A stretch of DNA of 34,258 bases from assembly GCF_002154605.1 (NCBI RefSeq), contig NZ_MUNE01000259.1:1-34258 (forward strand). The letters are read 5' to 3'. This document shows positions 17,392 to 26,234 of this stretch, in pieces (the stretch's first letter is position 1; each line of letters opens with the position of its first letter). The notes below the pieces were generated by a model. That model was not told the origin of the DNA. It saw nothing but the letters and a program-made list of their open reading frames with translations, and ran no database searches. Origin of the DNA: Streptomyces milbemycinicus (GTDB lineage Bacteria > Actinomycetota > Actinomycetes > Streptomycetales > Streptomycetaceae). Made by a program: the position numbers and the translations under genes.

Positions 17392-20108
17392 GGGCGCCCT
17401 GCCTTATGTCCAACCACGTAGGGAAGGCTCCTCGGGCTCGTGGAGTAGGGAAAAGAAACCGCGTACGCCAAAACGCATTCGGGCCGCTCGATTCCCTCGT
17501 CGAACAACCTTCGTCGGTTCTTCGCGTTGGCGCCCACTCCACTGCTCGGATCGATGGGGTAGAGGACGAGCAATCCCTCTCGCGGCGGCCGCTGGGACCT
17601 GAACGCATCACCAAGCGTGGAGAAACCCCCTGACTCTTGCAGCTTGCGAGCCTCTTCAATCTGGGCCGAGGTAAGTCCTTGCAGCTCGTCCTCCGGCTCA
17701 GTGACCACACCAAGTGAGCTGGGGTCCTTCGCGAGCCTGCTGCGTTGGATCATTGTCACCTCGGGATGTCCCGAGATGCCCAAATCGACCGTACGGTGCT
17801 CGTTCTGCTGGACGCGGGCGGACGAAACCATTACCCGCCATGACACAAGTTCATTGTGCTGGGTCTGGGCTTGAATGTAACTCGCTACGGACGGCACGTC
17901 GAAAGCGCTCTGGTCGCTGAACCGGAACAGTTCGATAAAGCGAACAATGGCCTCGGCGCTAACGCCTTCCCAGTTTAGACGCCCAGGGTCTGCGCGGTGT
18001 GGTGCTCCCAAGGAGCCCAGTAGAGCGCGAGTGGTTCCGAGGTTCTCAGTACACAGGTCAAGAATCGTGGGGTCGTCGAACGGGAAGCGGAGGGTCTGGA
18101 GTTTCCTGCCATCGAAGGATTCCTGCTGGAGCGAGGTGTCCTTCATCTTGTTCTTGGCTGTCGGCAGCATTTTCTCGTGGCTACGGATCCGTGGCGCAGC
18201 GTCCCACGGTTTGAGTTTCCGGCGCGCGTAGTGCTCGATCTGCCGTCGAAGCTCCTCCTCGATCGTGGCCAGGTCATGGAACCACGTGACAAGCAGCTGA
18301 GTGCTGTACAAGCGCGTCAGATCGACGTAGTCGCCTCGATAACCAAACCAACGCCCCATCTGCAGGAGCGTGTCGTAGTAGGGGCTGCGTCTTACGAAGT
18401 ACGAGACGAGGAGTCCCTCGACGGTGACACCTCGGGAGAGCTTGTTACCTCCGACCAAGACGGCCTTGAGGTCCGGTTCGATCTCGAAGTCGAGCTCGTC
18501 TTCATGGTTTGAGTTCAGGATCCGGACCTCTACTCCTGGAGTGAGTAGAGCGTCCAAGTGCTGCTCCAGCTTTTCGAACGGCGCGTCATTGTCGAGGTCC
18601 ATCGACGAGGTGAGCGGACGGAACTCGGTGTCCCATCGATCACTTAGCACGGGCAGGAAGTTTTCCCGGTCATAGCGCCACTGCTGTCGCATGTGACCGA
18701 GCTCGGCGGTGATCTCGGCAGCGAGCTTGTCCTGGGCTTCCTTGCGCATGTCAATATGCACAAGCATGGTGCAAGGCTGATCGGCACCGTTCCGCACCAT
18801 CCGACCAGCAGCTGCCAACAAGAAGTCAATGAGAGCAGCTTTGAGAGTGCTTGGGATTACGGGAGTGTAAGGTTTTCGCTTCCCCTTCGGAGGAATGACC
18901 TGCTCCACCTCGAGTTCCGGAACGATCCGAATTACATCAAGCCCGTCGACCTGCCCGACTTCACCGGGGAGCTGCTCGCGGCCGAACAGGCGGTCAGAGC
19001 CGACGTATTTCTGGCCAGGAGGATGGGGCAGGGTGAGGATGAAGTCCCGTGGGAACAGGTCGTCTCCACCTTCGCGGTCTTCCGCGTTGGGGTTGATGAG
19101 AATGTTGGCGAAGGGGGTCGCCGTATAGGCAACGTAGGACACCCGCGCGAAACAGCGCAGCAGCCTCCGGATGCGAAGGTTGATCGCGCTGGGGTCCAGC
19201 TCGTCGTCTGCCGGCATCTCGCCGTCGAAGTCCGCGGCCCTGAGGTCGAGGACCTCGGACACTGGCTCGTCATCGGGACGGTTGCCACCCGTGTTCACCG
19301 ACGCTTGGTCGGCCTCGTCGTCGACAACAAGGACCGGCACATGCTCAGGAACCTTGTTTTCGAGCCAGTCAAGAAGTCTGTCCAGGCGTGTCTTGTTCTT
19401 CTTCACCACCAGGATGACCTGGTTCTGCCCCTGCAGAGGTCCGACATTGACCCCTGGGTCGAAGTCGCCATCGAGGTCGTCCCGGGTCAACCAGGTCCAG
19501 TACTTCTCCGGGTCCCCTTGCCCCACGCCTTTGGGGAACGGAACGTTCTCGTGGCCGAGGTCGCGCTGAAGGCGCCTCTGCGTCTGCTGGCGCAGCGTGT
19601 TGTGGAGCCCGGAAAGCACGATGATGATCTTGTAGCCGGCGTCGGACGCCTTGGCTATCAGGGCGGAGAAGTTGCTCGTCTTGCCGCTCTGTACGTGACC
19701 CACGACCAGGCCGCGCACAATGAACGGTTCTGGGTGTCGCGGGTTCTCCAGGTGGGCCAATACTCGGTCACTCGCCAGGTCGACGCTGTCGATCTCGTAG
19801 TCTTGGCGGTGCAGTACGTGGCTGAGGAAGCGACGCTGACGCGCCCAGTAGTAGCCCTCGGCGGTGTCCCAGTTCTCGGCCCAAGGCCGGGGTCCTCCCG
19901 TAGCGGTGAGCTCGGTTGGGCGCACGGTACGGATGATGGTCGTGGTCCGCTGCTGCTGTTCCCAGTGGCGGCGAACGGCGTCGTGGTCCTCTGTCGGCAC
20001 GAGGCCGGGGTAGCGGGAGAGGCTTTCCTCAAGGGTCAGCTTGTCCCTGTCCATGATGGCCTTGAGGACAAAGAGGTGCCCCTCTATACGGTCACCAACC
20101 GAGGTCAT
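17388..20108 (-). CDS. Z1-domain superfamily II helicase-like ATPase, cassette 2
   Basis: I place the start at ATG 20108, which overlaps the ATPase gene end by 17 bases (coupling) and gives 906 residues, close to the 923 of cassette 1; the frame is open further up but only over the ATPase gene. Motifs: Walker A GHVQSGKT at 137-144, SGLHNTLRQQTQ at 166-177, DDEAD at 263-267, AYTATPFANI, GGNKLSRGVT and QMGRWFGYR. The same order and spacing as cassette 1 shows common function. It shows no integrity problems. Confidence 0.92.
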   Translation of the reverse strand: MTSVGDRIEGHLFVLKAIMDRDKLTLEESLSRYPGLVPTEDHDAVRRHWEQQQRTTTIIRTVRPTELTATGGPRPWAENWDTAEGYYWARQRRFLSHVLHRQDYEIDSVDLASDRVLAHLENPRHPEPFIVRGLVVGHVQSGKTSNFSALIAKASDAGYKIIIVLSGLHNTLRQQTQRRLQRDLGHENVPFPKGVGQGDPEKYWTWLTRDDLDGDFDPGVNVGPLQGQNQVILVVKKNKTRLDRLLDWLENKVPEHVPVLVVDDEADQASVNTGGNRPDDEPVSEVLDLRAADFDGEMPADDELDPSAINLRIRRLLRCFARVSYVAYTATPFANILINPNAEDREGGDDLFPRDFILTLPHPPGQKYVGSDRLFGREQLPGEVGQVDGLDVIRIVPELEVEQVIPPKGKRKPYTPVIPSTLKAALIDFLLAAAGRMVRNGADQPCTMLVHIDMRKEAQDKLAAEITAELGHMRQQWRYDRENFLPVLSDRWDTEFRPLTSSMDLDNDAPFEKLEQHLDALLTPGVEVRILNSNHEDELDFEIEPDLKAVLVGGNKLSRGVTVEGLLVSYFVRRSPYYDTLLQMGRWFGYRGDYVDLTRLYSTQLLVTWFHDLATIEEELRRQIEHYARRKLKPWDAAPRIRSHEKMLPTAKNKMKDTSLQQESFDGRKLQTLRFPFDDPTILDLCTENLGTTRALLGSLGAPHRADPGRLNWEGVSAEAIVRFIELFRFSDQSAFDVPSVASYIQAQTQHNELVSWRVMVSSARVQQNEHRTVDLGISGHPEVTMIQRSRLAKDPSSLGVVTEPEDELQGLTSAQIEEARKLQESGGFSTLGDAFRSQRPPREGLLVLYPIDPSSGVGANAKNRRRLFDEGIERPECVLAYAVSFPYSTSPRSLPYVVGHKAGRP

Positions 20109-21522
20109 GGGCCACCTCCGAGGACAGAGTGCGCAGGGCCGACACGATCCGGCTGAGTGCCTCACTCTCGCCGACTTGACTCGCGGCAGCTTCCAGTGCC
20201 CCACGCGCTGACAGCGGAGCGGCGTCCGGCACCCGCGAGGTTGTGCCGACGCCTCGGTGATTTGCCAACGCAGGTGAGAAAGTTGCGGGCCTGATACTCG
20301 AGTCCTGCTCGCGGCTGAGATCGGACTGGCCGGGGGATGGACGTACGGTGGACGCTGGCGAGGCCGATGCGGCACCTGACGGCTTGGGGCGTCTAGGCGG
20401 CGGGCTCGGAGGTCGTTGCTTCTGGCGGTAGGCAGTGTCAGCCACCCTGCCCCAGGTCTTCACCAGCGGAGTGAGCTCCTTGCGTAGCTCCTCGGGCAGC
20501 GTGACGGAAGCCTTGGCGACGTTGACGCCGAAGGCACTGTCAAGCTCCGGGAAGAACTCCAGCGAAATACGGACAAGTTTGGCGTGCTCATCGACGGCTC
20601 GGAGGCGGCACCAGCCACCGGACTGGATCAGACGATCGGCTCGGTAGATGTAGAAGCCCTGCTGTCGATTCCAGCCCTTGGGCCCCGAGGCCCGCTTCCA
20701 TACGGCCTGCGAGGAGAAGTGGTTCTGGTTGGGGAGTACAAAGGGACAAAGATGCACAATCCCGTTGCGGTCTAGGGAGCGCACCACCATGTCCTCCTCT
20801 TGCAGGGCCGAGGTGCTCGGCTCTGTACGGCAGAACGGGTCCCATGCTTCCACGGGAGTCCCGTTCACCGTGATTTGAAGCGGCTCCCGGTCGGCAACCT
20901 CTCCAGCAAGGAAGCGATGGAACACCATGCCCAAGTGCTCGTCGATGTCCTCGGCGTGAGCGATCAGCTGCTTCTTCGCCCACCCTCCGAACGGATCCTG
21001 ATACCGGAGAACGCGGTCGAGGCCCTCCCACAGGACAACCGTGCCAGAAGCCGCACCGAGCACAGACCGGGTCGGCTCGGGCAACTCGTCTGGGGCGAGG
21101 TCGAAGATCTCCCAGTTGTCCACCTCGTCGATGTGGTCGAGGTCGAGCTGACGGGCTTCCAGCGCGGCTCCAGGGATGTCCGCACGCGACAGCACGGTCA
21201 GCTTTCGACACTGAGAAGTGGACGCCGACTTGAGCCCGAAGCCGAAGCGTCCCAACTCCGTCCTGTTGTACTCACGGTCGCTCCCGTAGCGGAACGCCTC
21301 GCTCAACGTTTCGGCGTCCATGCCTCGCCCGTTGTCCGAGATGCGGATCCAGGAACGCGTGCCGTCGAAGTGCACGGTGACGTGCACAGTCGTTGCGTCT
21401 GCGGAAACGCTGTTGTCGACGATGTCTGCCACTGCGTGACGCAGGTCGTAACCCAGGTTGCGAAGCGAAGTCAGCGTGCGCCGCGCTCGCGGCACCACTT
21501 CGATGGTCTTGCGTACAGCCAC
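20092..21522 (-). CDS. MORC/MutL-like GHKL ATPase, cassette 2
   Basis: I start the gene at GTG 21522 (476 residues). From there VADIVDNSV (N37), SDNGRGM (62-68) and GRFGFGLKSAS (91-101) fall at the same positions as in the cassette 1 ATPase, and the total length agrees (491). The open frame continues upstream to 22335, but that part encodes a relaxase fragment, so a long chimeric product of the relaxase and this ATPase (from GTG 22047) is possible. It is followed by Z1 with a 17-base overlap. The C-terminal 100 residues are Ser/Pro/Ala-rich and look disordered. Confidence 0.87.
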   Translation of the reverse strand: MAVRKTIEVVPRARRTLTSLRNLGYDLRHAVADIVDNSVSADATTVHVTVHFDGTRSWIRISDNGRGMDAETLSEAFRYGSDREYNRTELGRFGFGLKSASTSQCRKLTVLSRADIPGAALEARQLDLDHIDEVDNWEIFDLAPDELPEPTRSVLGAASGTVVLWEGLDRVLRYQDPFGGWAKKQLIAHAEDIDEHLGMVFHRFLAGEVADREPLQITVNGTPVEAWDPFCRTEPSTSALQEEDMVVRSLDRNGIVHLCPFVLPNQNHFSSQAVWKRASGPKGWNRQQGFYIYRADRLIQSGGWCRLRAVDEHAKLVRISLEFFPELDSAFGVNVAKASVTLPEELRKELTPLVKTWGRVADTAYRQKQRPPSPPPRRPKPSGAASASPASTVRPSPGQSDLSREQDSSIRPATFSPALANHRGVGTTSRVPDAAPLSARGALEAAASQVGESEALSRIVSALRTLSSEVAHDLGW

Positions 21523-21585
21523 GAACGGCCCCCCACTCGAAACTTCCCCAATCCTGCCATCTCCAACGGTTATTGACGACGAGTA

Positions 21586-22047
21586 CCGGTGGTAGTCGTT
21601 CCAGTTCCGCGGCGGGCGCAGATCACCGCGCACCTTGGTGGCGACGATGTGGACGTGGTCCTCCGCGTGACGCACAGCAACCCACCGGCAGCCGTCCGGA
21701 TCGCCATCGGGTGCGATGCCGGTCGCGTGCAGCACGCGCCGGGCGATGGTGGCCCACTCGGCGTCGGTGAGGATGCGGTCCTCGGGCGCGGCGCGGATCG
21801 AGCAGTGCCACACGTGTCCCTCAGGTGCCTTGTCGCCGGCTTGCTTGACCCGCAGATCCAGGGCCTGGGTGAGCTGGCCGAGCCTTTGCTTGTGGCCAGG
21901 GCTGTCCCAGGGGCCGGGGTCGGGGACGAAGTCGTCCCAGGAGGCGACGATGTGCTGGTCGGTGTGTTCGTTGGCGCGGCCTTTGTCGAAGAGATAGGCC
22001 AGCACGCCGTAGGTGTGGTTGCCCGGCTTGACGATGTTCGCGATCAC
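21586..22047 (-). pseudogene. Relaxase, truncated after about 154 codons
   Basis: Starting at GTG 22047, just after the mobC stop, the frame encodes VIANIVKPGN, then YLFDKGRANEHTDQH and the relaxase metal-binding signature RHAEDHVHIVATKV. Such MOB relaxases, which nick at oriT and lead plasmid transfer, are usually 400-600 residues. Here the relaxase-like sequence ends at NDYHR (21586) and continues in frame through about 20 unrelated codons into the cassette 2 ATPase. The C-terminal two thirds are gone from the window. The likely cause is insertion of cassette 2. The nicking domain itself seems almost complete, so residual activity cannot be excluded. Confidence 0.8.
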
Positions 22048-22048
22048 C

Positions 22049-22687
22049 TCAGACCGCCCACTTCTGCCCGGCTGCCCGGAAGGCGGCGTCGTCGATCGCC
22101 CGGACCGTGTCGTGGGCGGTGGTGAGCAGGCGGTCCGCCCGGTGGAGGATCGCGGCGTCCACAGGGTGTGGATCGCCGTCCGCATTGAGGCGGCGGGCGA
22201 TCTGGTTGACGTTGTTGCCGATGCGGGCGATCTGCGCCCGCATAGCGGCGAGCTCGTCGACCGCATCGTCGTAGACCGTGCGCTCGGCAGCGACGGTGAT
22301 CTCACCGCGGACGCGGGCCATGGTGGCGTCGGCAATGTAGCGGGCCATGGTCACGTGAGCGGTCTTCGCCGACGACTGGATGTCGTGCTTCTCGTGCGGC
22401 GCGAAGCGCGCGGTGACGTGCTCGGAGCGCTGCGCATCGAGGTTCGCGCGGCGGTACGGCGCACGCTGCGTGGCCCCAACGGAGGGATCGCGCGGCTGCT
22501 CGCCGGCGACCACTCGCTCCTGTTCCGGCACGCCCTCGTGCCGGAGCTGCTCCTCCGCCACCCCCGGGGCGGAGGGGTCCGCGATGGACCGGCCTATGGA
22601 CGGTCCATCGCCATTGCTTGCTGCGCTGTCGAGGCCGGTGATCATCGCCTCCTGGGGAGTGGGGAGTTCGCTGTGCGAGTCGTGCAT
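22049..22687 (-). CDS. mobC: MobC-like relaxosome accessory protein
   Basis: The 212-residue protein has a low-complexity N-terminal third, then RFAPHEKHDIQSSAKTA and, near the C-terminus, the MobC motif region LAAMRAQIARIGNNVNQIARRLN. MobC proteins help the relaxase open oriT DNA. Its stop (TGA at 22049-22051) is immediately followed by the GTG of the relaxase gene, the usual mobC-relaxase arrangement, which supports the relaxase call. The oriT should be close by but I cannot identify it. Confidence 0.78.
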   Translation of the reverse strand: MHDSHSELPTPQEAMITGLDSAASNGDGPSIGRSIADPSAPGVAEEQLRHEGVPEQERVVAGEQPRDPSVGATQRAPYRRANLDAQRSEHVTARFAPHEKHDIQSSAKTAHVTMARYIADATMARVRGEITVAAERTVYDDAVDELAAMRAQIARIGNNVNQIARRLNADGDPHPVDAAILHRADRLLTTAHDTVRAIDDAAFRAAGQKWAV

Positions 22688-22719
22688 TGGGTGGTATTCC
22701 TTGGGCGTTGGGGGTGGTC

Positions 22720-24051
22720 TCAGTGCGGGTGGCCGACGGGCGCCGTCGGCAGCTCGGCCTTGACGGTGCGGACCACCTCGCCGGCGGTGTCGCTGGCCAC
22801 GCTGTAGCCGTCCTTGCGTACGGCTTCCTCCAGCAGGTCACGGGAGAGACGTCCGTGCTCGCGGTAGAGGTCACGGGCGTACTTGTGGAGGAGGTCCTGT
22901 GTCGCGCGCGGTTTGGAGCCCGGGCGCTTCGACTCCGCCCGCCAGGCTGGGCTTTGGTCGCTGCCCGGCAGTTCATCGCCCGGTTCTCGTTCCGGGCCGA
23001 CGGCGGTGTGGACGGGCTGTCGCGGGTGGTTTTCGAGCTGGGGACAGGCTGCCCGGTCGGCGGAGTCATCGCCCGCGACCTTGGAGGGCGGGCGGCCCGA
23101 AATTTCTGCCCGCTCTCTTGCCGTGGCCCGCGGGTGGGCCGTCGAGGAGCCGCCCCTCGTACGCGCGGGGGGTTCGGGCCACCGCGCGGGCAATGGCTTG
23201 GAGGCCAGGGCAGTGACCTGTTGGCGGGTGGCGAGCTTGCGCAGCAGCAGCTCGTCCTGGCGTTCATCGCGGTCGACATCGGCCTGCTCCAGCGCCTGGT
23301 GCAGGCGGCGGGTGAGGCGCCGGCCTCGCCACTTGGTGCGCTTGCCGGGCGGCATGATCTCTACCCGGAGGATCAGGGTGACGGCCCGGTTGAGGGCGCG
23401 GTCGCGGATGATCCGGGCGGCATCGGCGTCCCGGTCGGTAATCCCCAGACGAGCCAGCAGCCGTTCGCGTGCTTGTCGGGTGAGGATGGCGGTCAGGCTG
23501 CGGGAGTCGGCGTGCGGGCTGCGGTGGCGCAGTTCGATGCCCATGGCCAGGTGCCAGAGCACGGCCGCCAGGACCGGGCCGACGACGGCCCGCACAGTTC
23601 CGCCGACCAGGCCGGACTCGGCGTAGGCAGGCACGATCTGCACGCCGGTGATTACCCAGGTAAGAGTGCCGGGCGCGCCAGGCGCCTGCTTCGGGCCGTT
23701 GAGGTTCTGCCGGGCCATGAGCGCGGTGGCGAACAGGGCGAGTTCGGCGGCGGCGAACATCGCGGCGCGCTCGGTGGTGCTGCCCATGTCGAGGTAGTCG
23801 GCGGCGAAGCGCCAGCTGGTGTCCGCGCTGTAGGCGGTGCAGCCGATCGCGGCGACGGCGGCGACCGGGATCGCGGCGGTTCTACGGCGCTGTCCAGCGT
23901 TCGGCTTCCGTAGGTACCGCCGCAGGGACCATGCGGCGGACAGTGCGACGACGAACAGGGCGGCCATGGCTGCAGGCGCTGGGAGCCAGTGCGGCAAGGC
24001 GGGCATGCCGAGGTCGTTGGCGTTGATGAGTGTGGTGGTGCCAGGTGTCAT
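22720..24051 (-). CDS. Membrane protein of actinomycete integrative elements (Spd-like?)
   Basis: The 443-residue protein has four likely membrane segments in its first 175 residues (about 27-43, 58-75, 96-113 and 152-171) and then a long charged cytoplasmic part ending in a helix-rich segment (HKYARDLYREHGRLSRDLLEEAVR) that looks like a small HTH. I recall similar proteins between replication and mobilization genes of Streptomyces elements, where spread (Spd) functions are expected, but the assignment is positional. It lies 32 bases upstream of mobC. Confidence 0.6.
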   Translation of the reverse strand: MTPGTTTLINANDLGMPALPHWLPAPAAMAALFVVALSAAWSLRRYLRKPNAGQRRRTAAIPVAAVAAIGCTAYSADTSWRFAADYLDMGSTTERAAMFAAAELALFATALMARQNLNGPKQAPGAPGTLTWVITGVQIVPAYAESGLVGGTVRAVVGPVLAAVLWHLAMGIELRHRSPHADSRSLTAILTRQARERLLARLGITDRDADAARIIRDRALNRAVTLILRVEIMPPGKRTKWRGRRLTRRLHQALEQADVDRDERQDELLLRKLATRQQVTALASKPLPARWPEPPARTRGGSSTAHPRATARERAEISGRPPSKVAGDDSADRAACPQLENHPRQPVHTAVGPEREPGDELPGSDQSPAWRAESKRPGSKPRATQDLLHKYARDLYREHGRLSRDLLEEAVRKDGYSVASDTAGEVVRTVKAELPTAPVGHPH

Positions 24052-24135
24052 TCAGAGGCTCTCCAAGGGGTCCGCGCGTTCGAGGGCATGCGGAAGCGCG
24101 GACGGGCGGGGTGGTGAGGAGGGAGCGCGCGCCGT

Positions 24136-24834
24136 TCAGGCGGTGGGCGCGGTGCGACGGCGGTCGGGGCTGGTGAGGATGACCCGCTCGGTCATCTCGG
24201 CGAGGCGGGAGGCGACGCGGTCGCCGAGGGCGGTGCGGAGCTCGGCGGTGGGGAGGTTGGTGGTGATGAGAGTGGGGAGCATGTGCTCGTACCGGTGGTT
24301 GATGAGCCGGTAGGTGAGCTCCTCGGTCCATTCGCTGGTCTTGGCTGCGCCGAGGTCGTCCAGGAGCAGCAGGGGGCAGCGGGCCAGTGTCTGCAGTTCC
24401 CGTTCGCCGTCGTGGCCGGCGCGGGGGCGGAGCCGCGCGTGGAGGTCGGCGGAGGTGATGGCCTCCCAGCGCAGGCGGACGCCTCGGGTGAGGAGGGCGC
24501 GGCCGGCGCCGTATGCCTGGTGGGTCTTGCCGGTGCCGGTGGGGCCGGCGATCAGCAGCGACGGGCCCTCGGCGATGCCGGGTCCGGTCGGGCCGGGGCG
24601 TCCGGCGCGGGCGATCTGGTCGGCCCAGGCGGTGATCTGGGGGTGGTCGGCCAAGGCGCGGCGGTAGCGGGCGGGGATGCGGGCGTCGGCGAGTTCCAGG
24701 GCGGTGACCGTCTCGGGCGCCGGCTCGTGTGCGGCAGCGGTGGTGGGGGCGATGCCGCGGTTGGCGAGGATCGTGTTGAGCCGGTCGGTGATCGCGCCGA
24801 CGGGCTGGGGTGCGCGGGTGAGGGTGGCGGTCAG
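24136..24834 (-). CDS. DnaC-like helicase loader ATPase
   Basis: The protein has Walker A GPTGTGKT, Walker B LLLLDDLG and a sensor-1 LITTNLP, the layout of DnaC/IstB-type AAA+ loaders. An initiation codon is hard to choose. TTG 24654 would give 172 residues, but the frame upstream keeps very strong third-position G/C, reads LADARIPARYRRALADHPQ as in related loaders, and reaches a CTG (24834) that overlaps the upstream stop. I therefore annotate from CTG 24834 (232 residues). It presumably loads the host helicase for element replication together with the preceding HTH gene. Confidence 0.75.
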   Translation of the reverse strand: MTATLTRAPQPVGAITDRLNTILANRGIAPTTAAAHEPAPETVTALELADARIPARYRRALADHPQITAWADQIARAGRPGPTGPGIAEGPSLLIAGPTGTGKTHQAYGAGRALLTRGVRLRWEAITSADLHARLRPRAGHDGERELQTLARCPLLLLDDLGAAKTSEWTEELTYRLINHRYEHMLPTLITTNLPTAELRTALGDRVASRLAEMTERVILTSPDRRRTAPTA

Positions 24835-25166
24835 AGCTCATCTCCGTAGGCGGCGACGACGTCGGTGGGGTTCGTCCACGCCCGGTGGGCGGCGGGTGTG
24901 GCGGAGGCGGCGGCGTTCATGACCTCGTGGACGAGGCTGGGCAGGACGCTCGGGGACAGTCCCTTGACTCGATGGCGTTCGAGGGCGGCCCGGAGGTGGG
25001 CGGGAGCGATGCCCTCGTCGAGCAGCTTGCGCACCTGACCGCCGAGATGGTTCAGGAAGGTGCCCGGCGGGCGGTGGTTGCAGGCTGCGACGTACTCGCC
25101 AAGGAGCTGCTTGGCCGAGACGGTGTCGGGCGCGTGGGCGCTTGCGCCCCCCCGAAGGGATATCTC
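24831..25166 (-). pseudogene. Displaced C-terminal part of the replication HTH protein
   Basis: The frame open from 25166 reads SAKQLLGEYVAACNHRPP, HLGGQVRKLLDEGIAPAHLRAALERHRVKGLSPSVL and VHEVMNAAAS, which matches in style the C-terminal domain normally attached to HTH proteins such as the one at 25188-25769. Upstream, a run of seven G (minus strand) and a CTAG-rich tandem stretch at about 25163-25199 separate it from that gene in a different frame. Either the gene is frameshifted here or this part starts independently at GTG 25034 as a 67-residue protein. It overlaps the start of the helicase loader. Confidence 0.6.
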
Positions 25167-25187
25167 CTAGATCCACGGTCCTAGGTC

Positions 25188-25769
25188 CTAGATCCGACGG
25201 TGAGGCGTCACCGCTGCCTCACGGAGCCCTCCCTGATCCTTCACGGAGGACTCCGTGAGGCGCTCCTGACCTGCGGCTTCGCTATCGCGCTCCGGATTCA
25301 GCGCGGACTCACGGACCTTGCCGGAGCCCTCAGGGAGGACTGCGTGAGGCAGCAGTGAGGACTCCGTGACACTGGCTCCCGCGGCAGGTGGGGCACCGAC
25401 CGAAGCGCCGTGAACCGGGCAGCCCGGGAGGCGGCTTTTGCTGGGCCGGTTGATCTTCTGATGCTGGTGCCAGGTCACGACGTGCAGGTACCGCTTGTGA
25501 TCCGGGCCCTTGTAGCGGCAGATCAGTTCGGCGTCGGCGAGCTGGGCGAGGTCCGTCTCGACGTCGGACGGGGTGTGCTCCGGGCGCAGCACCCACAACT
25601 GCCCGGCGATGATCGCGGCGTGGTCGCGGTGGCGGCCCTGGTCGTCGGCCTGGGTCAGCAGGCCGAGGAAGGTGCGCTCGGCAGTCAGGGAGACGGCCGC
25701 CAGGGACTCGGAGACGAAGGCTTCGGGCTTGATGGTGCGGATTCGTGCCAAGTGCGGGGCGGTCCTCAC
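25188..25769 (-). CDS. Replication-type helix-turn-helix protein, C-terminus lost
   Basis: The 193-residue product begins MRTAPHLARIRTIKPE and contains SLTAERTFLGLLTQADDQGR, LAQLADAELICRY and HVVTWHQHQKINRPSKS. This is the winged-helix N-terminal domain common in replication proteins of actinomycete phages and integrative elements. From about residue 120 it turns into imperfect repeats (TESS.., RESA.., TESS..) and stops at 25188 within CTAG repeats. Relatives that I recall continue with a C-terminal domain, which here lies in another frame at 24831-25166. A helicase loader follows, so a role in element replication is likely. Confidence 0.7.
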   Translation of the reverse strand: MRTAPHLARIRTIKPEAFVSESLAAVSLTAERTFLGLLTQADDQGRHRDHAAIIAGQLWVLRPEHTPSDVETDLAQLADAELICRYKGPDHKRYLHVVTWHQHQKINRPSKSRLPGCPVHGASVGAPPAAGASVTESSLLPHAVLPEGSGKVRESALNPERDSEAAGQERLTESSVKDQGGLREAAVTPHRRI

Positions 25770-26191
25770 TCGGTGGCCTGTGCGTGGACATCACGGCTCA
25801 CCGTCGGTCGGGGCGGGATTCGGGGGGTGTTGGCGCGGACGCGCGCCGAGAAGCGACTGCGTTTCCGGGGGTGTCGTCAACATAGCCACACCCCAGTCGC
25901 GCAAGTCCAGCCCTATCCGGCGCAATCTCTCACGGCAGAAAGGCTGCGAGAAATGGGGCTGGGTGGCAGGCGGGAGCAAAACCGTAAGGCACGACCGGCC
26001 GTTGACCAAATAGTTGCCCGGGCCGCAGAGCCAGAAGCATTACATCGGCAAGCCGTTGACGAGCCGCAGACGGGGAAGCTACAACACAACACCCCACGTC
26101 AGAGTCATGATCGACGCACGACTCCGCGCCCTTTCTCGACCCGTGGGAACCGCATCTCGGCGAACCACGCGAGCGCAACATAGACCACGAT
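25770..26191. other. Divergent control region of the element
   Basis: About 420 bases, with patches of lower GC than the genes around them, lie between the leftward replication/mobilization genes and the rightward regulator-excisionase-integrase genes. It should hold promoters in both directions. Short frames here have no domain signature. I see no iterons or clear replication origin. Confidence 0.45.
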
Positions 26192-26212
26192 CGCCGGTTA
26201 CCCAAACCGGCG
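26192..26212. promoter_or_regulatory. Inverted repeat before the XRE regulator, candidate operator
   Basis: CGCCGGTT, five bases, then AACCGGCG form a perfect 8-bp inverted repeat 22 bases upstream of ATG 26235. The position suits an autoregulatory site of the XRE protein. Confidence 0.45.
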
Positions 26213-26234
26213 AATGCACCTTTCAATTGGAGCC

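Noticed and set aside
18693..20156. 487-residue plus-strand open frame
   Set aside because: Antisense shadow of the Z1 gene, typical of GC-rich DNA; no domain.
20109..20375. Longer start of the second Z1 protein
   Set aside because: It only overlaps the ATPase gene in another frame; ATG 20108 matches the coupled arrangement and the length of the first Z1.
22720..24834. TraB/FtsK-type translocase
   Set aside because: The only Walker-motif gene here is a DnaC-like loader, and the membrane protein has no ATPase motifs.
25163..25199. CTAG-rich repeats as an origin or iteron
   Set aside because: Only a few short copies lie within or next to coding sequence; slippage in a coding tract is a simpler explanation.
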